Origin: JACVRM01 sp963809765
GTDB taxonomy: Bacteria; Actinomycetota; Thermoleophilia; Gaiellales; Gaiellaceae
Assembly: GCA_963809765.1 (NCBI GenBank)
Contig: CAWEKT010000003.1
Coordinates: 930,001-994,000 of the forward strand
Direction: 5' to 3'
Length of the DNA: 64,000 nt
Both the position numbers and the translations under genes were made by a program. Of this stretch, positions 26,314-34,295 are shown one piece after another. Under the pieces are notes generated by a model. It was not told where the DNA came from. It worked only from the letters and a program-made list of their open reading frames with translations, and made no database searches. Within the stretch, counting starts at the first letter, position 1. Every line of letters starts with the position of its first letter.

Positions 26314-28563
26314 CTACGGATCACCCGCCGAGTTGGTGAAGTGGATCGTGTTCGTGTTCGGCCCGAGTGCCCAGCGTGCGTGCACCGTGAACGCCTGGGA
26401 TCGTCAGGTCGGGCGGTGTGCCGATCGGGGTCGTGATCAGGAAGCAGTGCTGGCCGGTCGGGCTGGAGGCCTCAGGCTGGCAGTTGTGTGCCAGCGGCCC
26501 TCTTCCGCCCTGGAGCGACAAGGCACTCACGAAGTACATCCCGAAGCTCGGCGGCGGAACCTCGTCGGTGCCGAGCTCCCTCGCGCCGATGATCGTCTGA
26601 TTGCCGGCGGGCGTGAGCACCGGGATGTTGGCGACCGCGCCGCCGACGGTCAGGAGCGCGCACTCCTCCGGTGCAAGCGGGCCGACGGGAAGCTGGCCCG
26701 GGAACGCCGGATGGGTGGTCCTGATCTCGAAGTTGAACGTCTTGCCTCCGAGCGAGTCGGCCGAGCCGGGGGTGATGTGCTTGCACACCTTGACCTGGCC
26801 GCGGCGGATGCGGTTGTAGAAGTCGACGCGCACCTCGTCACCGGCCGGCGCCGGCCCACGGCACGGCGACCGTGACCGAGCGGGCGAGCGTGTTGCGGCT
26901 CACCTCGGCGGTCGACGGCGTCACCGCGATACCACCCGACGGATGGCTCGTGTCGAGCTCGAAGTCCTGCATCGTGTTGCCCGTCGCCGTGTCGGCGAAC
27001 TCGGTCACCGTGTAGGTGCCCGGAGTGACCAGGATCGGCGGCGAGCAGCGGTTCGCCCGCACGTTCACCGTGCCGACGCCACCCGAGACCGTGAACCGGA
27101 ACGTCCGGTCGTCGAGCGTCGTGGTTGCCAGATCAGTAGGCAACCTGTCGGTCAGGAACTTGCAGATTTCGAGCTTGCCCTGCGCCGTGTTGGTGCAGGT
27201 GACGGTGTTGATGCCGGGCCCGATGGTGATCGGGTTCGGCGAACAGGACACCGTGCTGTAGGGCATCGGGTTGTCCTCGACCACGGTGACGACGTCACCG
27301 GTGGGGAAGTCGTCGACGATCACGCACTGCGTCGACAGAGCAGCGGTGATGCTCACCTGTCGCCCAGGCACCGGAGGTGCCGGTGGCGGTGAAGGTGAAC
27401 CGCTCGCCCGCGAACACTGAGCTGCCGGGCCCGAGGGCCTTGCAGATCTTCAGTTGTGCGCGGTCGCGCTCGTTGACGAAGTGCACCTGTGTTTCGTCGT
27501 TCGGGTTGTCCGACGTCGGAACCTCGACATCCGCGGTGCGGTTGATCAGGTTCTCGTCGAGCAGCCGGTCCGTCGGGGATCGTGTAGACGTCAACCAGGG
27601 TGAAGCCCGGGTTGGCGTGCTCGGTCACCCTGACCAGGCCGGCAGCGACGACGATCGGCGCCGAGCACTGGCCGCCGAGCACGTCGACGTCCTGCGTCGA
27701 ACCGTCGGACTCGTCGATGGTGAAGGTGAACTCCTCACCCAGCACCTCGCTGTCGGAACCGTTCGGCGTAGCCTGCGTCCTTGCAGACCTCGATGAACCC
27801 AGTCCCGGTCGGCGGGATCGGCTCGTTGTCGAACAGCAGCACACAGGCGCCGGGGCCGATGATCGCATCGGCATAGCCGGCGTTGGTGTCGAACTCGCCC
27901 AGACAGCCAGCCGGATCCGAGTCGATGAACGCGATCTCCGTGCCGGCAGGAATCAGCTCCTGCACACGCACAACCGAGCCCTGCTGGAACGAACCAAGCA
28001 AACGACACGACCAGCTGGCCGGATCGTCAAACGCGGGGTTCGCTTCCGTGGACACAGCCGGCCCACCGTTGACGGTGAACGAGAACATGCGGCCAAAGAA
28101 GGCGGGCGTCTCGGTCAACTTGCAGACCTTCAGATCACCCGTCAACCCGCCACCAGGCTCATTGATAAACGTGATCCTGGTCTCGTTCGCAGCCGTCGAA
28201 CCAGCCGGAACACTCACAACAGCCGTGTTGCCAGTCAGGCTCACGAAACGCTGCGACGGCCGCACAGACAACCGACGCAACCTCCCATGAACCCGACGAC
28301 GCACCCGTCTCGGTAATCGCAACGTTGCCGTGCGGAACCGTCATCGGCCCCGTACAACGACCACCACGAACCGAAACAGGCGACGCAACACCCTGAATCG
28401 TGAACTCAAACGTGATGCCAGACGCACCATTCAGCGAGGACTTACAAATCTCCAACGTCCCCTGCGCAAACGCAGCCTGAGCACCAACAGAGAGCACACC
28501 GGCAACCGCAACAGCCAGAACAATCCCCAGCCGCCGCAGCCCCCCTCTCTTACTTTGCTGCAC
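26314..28563 (-). CDS. Array gene C: secreted six-domain prealbumin/CnaB-like protein
   Basis: GTG 28563 behind GAAGGGAGGGG; signal peptide LRRLGIVLAVAVAGVLSVG...AFA. Six domains as in gene A, with starts GTLEICK, GDLKVCK, GFIEVCK, AQLKICK, GKLEICK and GQVKVCK, and final strand IHFTNSAGDP. Domain 6 has conserved cysteines in EECALL, HNCQPE and QHCFLI. The 5' kilobase is almost identical to gene D, including two of the frame breaks (near 27760 and 27570); further breaks are near 28265, 27360, 26855 and 26395. Removing one base at each restores the family sequence. No cell-wall anchor is visible, so the product is probably secreted or self-assembling. Confidence 0.75.
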
Positions 28564-28656
28564 TACCCCTCCCTTCGGGCTGCCCCACACACGCATCCGG
28601 CAGAGAACGCCGCAGCCGCGCCCGAACGACGGGCGCAAGACAACGATCGGCGCGAC

Positions 28657-28710
28657 GTGGGACGTAGCCGCAGAACCACTCTCCCCAGAAACCGGACTGC
28701 ACGATTCTCT
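28657..28710 (-). promoter_or_regulatory. Conserved leader block of array gene C
   Basis: Same block as in A and B, with few substitutions (GGTTTCTGGGG instead of GGTTTTTGGGG). The distance to the start codon is about 100 bp. Confidence 0.5.
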
Positions 28711-28731
28711 GCCGCCGCCGCCGGAAATCCC

Positions 28732-28750
28732 ATCCCTCACGCTGGGTGAT
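28732..28750. promoter_or_regulatory. 19-bp palindrome upstream of gene C
   Basis: ATCCCTCACGCTGGGTGAT, the same 19-bp element with imperfect arms, 168 bp upstream of the start of gene C. Confidence 0.6.
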
Positions 28751-28793
28751 TCGGGGCACGAATTTCCCGTCCCGTAGCGCTTTCGCGAAACGA

Positions 28794-28857
28794 CGAGGCC
28801 CCCGGTCTCCCGGGGGCCTCGCCTTGCCCCCTGCCGGTCGCAACCGGCAGAGGGCGG
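28794..28857 (-). terminator. Tandem hairpins ending array gene D
   Basis: CGAGGCCCCCGG-TCTC-CCGGGGGCCTCG (28794-28821) has a perfect 12-bp stem and the minus strand then runs TCGTTTCGCG. A second hairpin, TGCCGGT-CGCA-ACCGGCA, lies between it and the stop of gene D, as in gene B. Confidence 0.75.
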
Positions 28858-28887
28858 GTTACTGCGGTACTGCCTTCGCTACACGGC

Positions 28888-31129
28888 CTAGTCGTCTCCG
28901 GCCGTGTTGGTGAAGTGGATCGTGTTGGTGTTCGGGCCGAGGTTCCAGCGCACGTGCGCCGGAGCCGGCCCACGTGCCGTCGCGAGCAGGATGCAGTGCT
29001 GACCGGTCGGGCTGTATGCCAGACCGCTGCCGCAGTCCTCCTGGTAGCCGCCACGGCCACCCTGCAGCGACAGGTCGCTGATGTAGTACTCGCCGAGCGT
29101 CGGCGGAGGTGTCCGCACGTTGTCCGGCGGCTGGATCCCCGCCGGCGGGTTGATGTCCGTCTCCACGACGCCGACGACCGTCGGAGCGCCGGTCGGCGTC
29201 AGGATCGGGATGTTGGCCACCGAACCGCTGATGGTCACGAGCGCGCACTCTTCGGGGCCGAGCGGGCCGACGGGGAACGGGCCAAGCGCCCGCGGATGCG
29301 TCGTCCGGACCTCGAAGCTGAACGTCTTGCCTCCGAGCGAGTCGGCGGAGCCGGGGGTGATGTGCTTGCAGACCTTGATCTGCCCGCGGCGGATGCGGTT
29401 GTAGAAGTCAACGCGCACCTCATCACCAGCAGCACCGGCCCACGGCACGGCGACCGTGACCGAGCGGGCGAGCGTGTTGCGGCTCACCTCGGCGGTCGAC
29501 GGCGTCACCGCGATGCCACCCGACGGATGACCCGTGTCGAGCTCGAAGTCCTGCATCCCACCACCCGGGTTGTCCGCGGTCTCGGTGACCGTGTACGTAC
29601 CCGGAGTGACCAGGATCGGCGGCGAGCAGCGGTTCGCCCGCACCCTGACCGTGCCGACACCACCCGAGACCGTGAACGTGAACTCCCTGTTCAGGAGCGC
29701 ACCCTCGATCGCGTCGGTGACGAACTTGCAGATTTCGAGCTTGCCCTGCGCCGTGTTGGTGCAGGTGACGGTGTTGATGCCGGCCCCGATGGTGATCGGG
29801 TTCGGCGAACAGGACACCGTGCTGTAGGGCATCGGGTTGTCCTCCACCACGGTGACGACGTCACCGGTGGGGAAGTCGTCGACGATCACGCACTGCGTCG
29901 ACAGAGCAGCGGTGATCGCTCACCTGTGCCGCAGGCACCGGAGGTGCCGGTGGCGGTGAAGGTGAACCGCTCGCCCGCGAACACTGAGCTGCCGGGCCCG
30001 AGGGCCTTGCAGATCTTCAGTTGTGCGCGGTCGCGCTCGTTGACGAAGTGCACCTGTGTTTCGTCGTTCGGGTTGTCCGACGTCGGAACCTCGACATCCG
30101 CGGTGCGGTTGATCAGGTTCTCGTCCAGCAGCCGGTCCGTCGGGGATCGTGTAGACGTCAACCAGGGTGAAGCCCGGGTTGGCGTGCTCGGTCACCCTGA
30201 CCAGGCCGGCAGCGACGACGATCGGCGCCGAGCACTGGCCGCCGAGCACGTCGACGTCCTGCGTCGAGCCGTCGGACTCGTCGATGGTGAAGGTGAACTC
30301 CTCACCCAGCACCTCGCAGTCGGAACCGTTCGGCGTAGCCTGCGTCCTTGCAGACCTCGATGAACCCAGTCCCGGTCGGCGGGATCGGCTCGTTGTCGAA
30401 CAGCAGCACACAGGCGCCGGGGCCGATGATCGCATCGGCATAGCCGGCGTTGGTGTCGAACTCGCCCAGACAGCCAGCCGGATCCGAGTCGATGAACGCG
30501 ATCTCCGAACCGGCAGGGATGAGCTCCTGCACACGCACAACCGAGCCCTGCTGGAACGAACCAAGCAAACGACACGACCAGCTGGCCGGATCGTCAAACG
30601 CGGGGTTCGCTTCCGTGGACACAGCCGGCCCACCGTTGACGGTGAACGAGAACATGCGGCCAAAGAAGGCGGGCGTCTCGGTCAACTTGCAGACCTTCAG
30701 ATCACCCGTCAACCCGCCACCAGGCTCATTGATAAACGTGATCCTGGTCTCGTTCGCAGCCGTCGAACCAGCCGGAACACTCACAACAGCCGTGTTGCCA
30801 GTCAGGCTCACGAAACGCTGCGACGGCCGCACCGTCACCGACGCAACCTCCCATGAACCCGACGACGCACCCGTCTCGGTAATCGCAACGTTGCCGTGCG
30901 GAACCGTCATCGGCCCCGTACAACGACCACCACGAACCGAAACAGGCGACGCAACACCCTGAATCGTGAACTCAAACGTGATGCCAGACGCACCATTCAG
31001 CGAGGACTTACAAATCTCCAACGTCCCCTGCGCAAAAGCAGCCTGAGCACCAACAGAGAGCACACCGGCAACCGCAACAGCCAGAACAATCCCCAGCCGC
31101 CGGAGCCCCCCTCTCTTACTTTGCTGCAC
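28888..31129 (-). CDS. Array gene D: secreted six-domain prealbumin/CnaB-like protein
   Basis: GTG 31129 follows GAAGGGAGGGG at 5-nt spacing; an in-frame ATG 45 bp upstream (MRLCDNPKGG) is possible but lacks a binding site. Signal peptide residues 1-33 (cleavage AFA/QG). Six domains follow; Lys41 is the first Cys-Lys lysine (LEICK). In each domain the candidate triad is Lys of (I/V)CK, Glu of VTET/VQEL/VTEH/VVED/VTET/VVET, and Asn of the closing strand (FINEP, FDNEP, FVNER, CTNTA, FYNRI, FTNTA). Most domains pair the start Cys with a later one (GGRCTGP, GGQCSAP, NRCSPP). About 745 aa once breaks near 30330, 30140, 29935 and 29917 are repaired. First gene of the array; the clearest copy. Confidence 0.78.
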
Positions 31130-31253
31130 TACCCCTCCCTTCGGGTTGTCACACAAACGCATCCGGCCAAGGAACGCCGCCCTGGGCACCGGGCCCCGAA
31201 CCGGGCCTGATTCGGCGGGCCCAGACCCTCGGTGCAAAGCACGACGTCGCGTT

Positions 31254-31304
31254 GTGAGACAAGTCCGCAGAACCACTCTCCCCAAGCCGGACGAAGGGAT
31301 TCTC
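31254..31304 (-). promoter_or_regulatory. Conserved leader block of array gene D (diverged)
   Basis: Keeps TTGGGGAGAGTGGTTCTGCGG and ACTTGTCTCAC of the block in A to C, but the upstream half (GAATCCCTTCGTCCGGC) is altered. The TCCG/CGGA pairing is preserved. Confidence 0.5.
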
Positions 31305-31326
31305 TAACCCTCCCCGTTGAATCTCT

Positions 31327-31345
31327 ATCCCCATCCACGGGGGAT
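31327..31345. promoter_or_regulatory. 19-bp palindrome upstream of gene D, proximal
   Basis: ATCCCCATCCACGGGGGAT, the gene D version of the shared element, 197 bp upstream of the GTG. Arms mismatch at one position. Confidence 0.55.
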
Positions 31346-31372
31346 TTGGCATACCTCCAGAGGGGGGCCGAT

Positions 31373-31391
31373 ATCCCTCACCGTGAGGGAT
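31373..31391. promoter_or_regulatory. 19-bp palindrome between gene D and the lipoprotein gene
   Basis: ATCCCTCACCGTGAGGGAT, perfect 9-1-9 palindrome. It lies between divergent genes D and the lipoprotein at 31559, so it may control both. The rest of the 429-bp gap shows no gene. Confidence 0.65.
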
Positions 31392-31558
31392 ACGGTCGGG
31401 GCGAAGCTGCGCTCGCGTTTCGTTCGTATTAACGCTCGTGTTCCGCGCGTTAGCCGCCGATACCAGTCGCTGTGCAGCGCGGCAAAGTCACCCACATCTC
31501 GCCGATTCGTTACAGAATGGGAACGGGTCTCTTCACGCCACCGGGGGGTCAAACACCA

Positions 31559-32851
31559 ATGAGCTTCACGAAGCCAGCACGCCGCGGCGCGGTCCTCGCC
31601 GCCCTCGCACTCCTCCTCGCCGCCGCGGGCTGCGGGGACGACACGACCGAGAGCTCGTCCGCCACGACGAGCACGTTGAGCGCCACGACGACGACGACGA
31701 CGGAGCAGCGGACGACGACGTCAGGGAAGACCGAGCCTCGGGAGACGACGAGTGCCACGACGACCACGTCCGAGACGAGGCCGCCGGACGCTACGACCAC
31801 GATCACGACGAACACGAGGCCGGCGACGACCACGCCGCAGCCCACGGCAACGGCGCCGAAGCCGTCCAGGACCACGCCCAGCACGCCGTCGGTGAAGGGG
31901 CGTCGGATCAACTTCCAGCCGCGCCTGCGCGTCCAGGCGAGCCGCTACGACCCGATCCGCGGCAGCCGCCTCACCATCGAGGTGACACAGCGCTCGGACG
32001 AGCGCCGGCTCTCGCGCATGTCGGTCGCCATCCCGGCGGGCTACGGGCTCGACAAGCTGCGCGACGGCACACGTGTGGGCGAAGCCACCGTGGACGTCGT
32101 CGGGCCGGGCAAGCAGGCTCAGCTGCCGCCCCTCGTCCTCGAGGGTTCCATGCGGGCCGCGAAGCCTGTCGGCAGCGCCTGCGCCGCGAAGCCGGTGTGG
32201 GTGCTGCGCACCGTGGCGGTCCCCGAGACGGACACCCTGCAGCCCGTGCGCCTGCCGCTGTCCATCTACGTGCACAAGGTCGGGACGTCGCGGCGGATGG
32301 CCATCTGCCTGCCTGCGACGCCCCTGCCCGGCAACCGCACCATCCGGCGCGTCTCGCTCGAGTTCTCCGGGGGCATCAGACCCCCGGGCCCCGGAGACAT
32401 CGTCTGGCGCGGCGTCTTCACGCCCCAGCTGGCGAGCGCCGCCTCGGAGAAGGCGTCGACGACGGAGAGCCGCGGGGTCGTCCCGCTGCCGAGCTTCCTG
32501 ACGCTGGAGCCCGTCGGCAAGCGGACGGTCGCCCCGGGCGCCGATGTGACGCTGCGCGGCACGCTGTCGCTCAACGGCCCGGCCGTCGGCAAGACGGTCG
32601 AGATCTACGCCGCTCGCGACCGCAGCGGGTACAAGCGAATCGGGCGCGCGAAGAGCACGGCCAACGGCTCCTGGATCTTCCGCACCAAGGCGCCGCGCAC
32701 CGCCGGGCTGATCTTCTACCAGGCGATCGCACCGTGGCAGTCCGTCCGGTGCACGGCCGCCAAGACCGCCGAGGCGCCGGCCGGATGCACAGGCACGACG
32801 GTGGCCGGCATCGACAGCCCGTCGGCCCGCTACACCGTCACCGACTCCTAG
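31559..32851 (+). CDS. Lipoprotein with Thr-rich linker and C-terminal beta-rich domain
   Basis: 430 aa from ATG 31559. The signal sequence RRGAVLAALALLLAAAGC carries a lipobox, with Cys25 the likely lipidated residue. Residues about 30-110 are a Thr-rich low-complexity linker with Ser, Arg and Pro, a probable O-mannosylated spacer through the wall. The rest (about 115-430) has no domain I recognise; its last ~110 aa (FLTLEPVGKRTVAPGADVTLRGTLSLNGPAVGKTVEIYAAR) look like an Ig-like beta-sandwich of the kind that repeats in secreted proteins. Divergent from array gene D with a shared upstream palindrome, so co-regulation with the array is possible. Function unknown. Confidence 0.8.
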   Translation: MSFTKPARRGAVLAALALLLAAAGCGDDTTESSSATTSTLSATTTTTTEQRTTTSGKTEPRETTSATTTTSETRPPDATTTITTNTRPATTTPQPTATAPKPSRTTPSTPSVKGRRINFQPRLRVQASRYDPIRGSRLTIEVTQRSDERRLSRMSVAIPAGYGLDKLRDGTRVGEATVDVVGPGKQAQLPPLVLEGSMRAAKPVGSACAAKPVWVLRTVAVPETDTLQPVRLPLSIYVHKVGTSRRMAICLPATPLPGNRTIRRVSLEFSGGIRPPGPGDIVWRGVFTPQLASAASEKASTTESRGVVPLPSFLTLEPVGKRTVAPGADVTLRGTLSLNGPAVGKTVEIYAARDRSGYKRIGRAKSTANGSWIFRTKAPRTAGLIFYQAIAPWQSVRCTAAKTAEAPAGCTGTTVAGIDSPSARYTVTDS

Positions 32852-32920
32852 CTAAAGCTCGAGTCGAGGGTTAGGTCGCTCGCGTTACGGGCGCCCTGAC
32901 CCTCGGCGTAGGCTGCCCCC

Positions 32921-33908
32921 GTGCCAGCGGCGCCCAAGATCGAGCTGCACGTCCACCTCGAGGGGACGATCCGGCCGGCGACGCTGCTTGCGCTCGCGCG
33001 CGCGAACGGGCTCGAGCTCCCCGCGGCCACCGAAGCGGAGCTGGCGGAGCTCTATCGCTTCCGGGACTTCGACCACTTCATCGAGGTCTGGATCCTGACC
33101 ACCAACTGCCTGCGCCGCGCGGACGACTTCAGGCGCATCACGGTCGAGTACGCGGCGGAGGCCGCAGCGCACGGGGCCGTCTACCTGGAGGCGATCTTCT
33201 CGCCGATCGAGCGCACGTGGCGGGGCGTCGGGTGGGACGAGATCTTCAGCGGCTACTGCGACGGCGCACAGCAGGCGCGTGAGGAGCACGACGTGGAGGT
33301 GCGGCTCACGCCCGACATCACGCGCGGCGCGCCCGTCGAGGACGCCGAGGTGGCAGTGGACTACTGCCTGGCGTACGCCGATCGGGGCGTTGTCGCTGTG
33401 GGCCTCGGCGGCGAGGAAGCCCTCTATGCACCCGAGAAGTTCGCGGCTCCGTTCACGCGCGCGCGCGAGGGCGGGCTCGGGTCCGTCCCCCACGCCGGCG
33501 AGGCGGCGGGCCCCGCGTCCATCCGCGGTGCGCTGAACGTCCTCGGGGCCGACCGCATCCGCCACGGCATCCGGGCCGTCGAGGACCCCGACCTCGTCGC
33601 GGAGCTCGCCGAGCGGAGAGTCGTCCTCGACGTGTGCCCCATCTCGAACCTCCGCACCGGCGTCGTCAAGACGCCCGGAGGACCATCCGCTGCCACGGCT
33701 CGTCGCAGCGGGCGTCCCCTGCTCCATCTCGACGGACGACCCGGCGATGTTCGACACCGACCTGACCCGGGAGTACGAGCTCGCCCGCACCCTCGGCGTC
33801 ACCGCTCAGGCGGCGTACGCAGCGGGCGTCGCCGGCGCCCTGTGCGACGAGGAGACGCGAGCCCGGCTGGTGGCCATCGGCGAGGCCTACGACTGGGACG
33901 CGGCCTGA
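32921..33908 (+). CDS. Adenosine deaminase family protein, one frame break
   Basis: About 328 aa from GTG 32921. Metal-dependent amidohydrolase of the Add family: H-x-H in IELHVHLEGTIRP (about residue 11), the family's GLGGEEALYAPE, the catalytic/zinc segment SVPHAGEAAGP (about 190), RIRHGIRAVEDP (about 215), and after the break the zinc Asp pair in VPCSISTDDPAMF. Between KTP and EDHPLP the frame shifts near 33693, and removing one G restores the standard sequence to the TGA at 33906. The closing DEETRARLVAIGEAYDWDAA is typical. It may act on adenosine, adenine or aminodeoxyfutalosine; no menaquinone genes are near to favour the last. Confidence 0.85.
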
Positions 33909-33981
33909 GGGCGAAGTGGTCGGCCTGCGAGCGGTCCGGTTGTTCCACGGCTCGGGGCCCTCTCTCTCCTCTCCACGCCCC

Positions 33982-34178
33982 GATGTCGCGACGGAGTCGC
34001 GACGAGCAACCGACACACCAGTGCGCGCAGTACCGGCGAAGCCGAGCTTGCTCGGCGAGAGCCACCCGCGGGAAGCACGTGTGACCTGACGGCCCTTCTC
34101 GTTTCGCCTCTAAGAGGAAGGGGGAGCTCGAGGGGGACTTCGCTCCCCCTTCGAATGAAGCCCGCCATGCGGCCGCAG
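33982..34178 (+). repeat. Dispersed ~200-nt repeat, copy 3
   Basis: Runs from GATGTCGCGACGGAGTCGCG to CGCCATGCGGCCGCAG, the same limits as copy 2 at 3496-3695, 30 kb away. It sits in the 387-bp gap between the convergent deaminase and the secreted-protein gene. No other gene is seen in that gap. Confidence 0.85.
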
Positions 34179-34237
34179 ACGCAGCGACGCGCGAGTCCCC
34201 GCCGCTCGCGGCCCCACGGCGAGCGGTTACCCCACAA

Positions 34238-34269
34238 CGAAAGGGGGCCGCGGTAGCGGCCCCCTTTCG
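34238..34269 (-). terminator. Intrinsic terminator of the large secreted-protein gene
   Basis: A perfect 14-bp stem, CGAAAGGGGGCCGC (34238-34251) with GCGGCCCCCTTTCG (34256-34269), loop GGTA, 27 bp past the stop at 34296; the minus strand continues TTGTGG. Confidence 0.8.
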
Positions 34270-34295
34270 GCTTGCGGCTCTCCCCCTGCAGCTCT

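Noticed and set aside
21220..31129. CRISPR array or short-tandem-repeat locus
   Set aside because: The repetition is of ~2.2-kb genes and ~330-nt domains with coding constraint, without regular 28-37-nt repeats and spacers.
32921..33908. Aminodeoxyfutalosine deaminase of the menaquinone pathway
   Set aside because: Possible by family, but no mqn genes are nearby and the sequence alone does not separate it from adenosine/adenine deaminases, so only the family is called.
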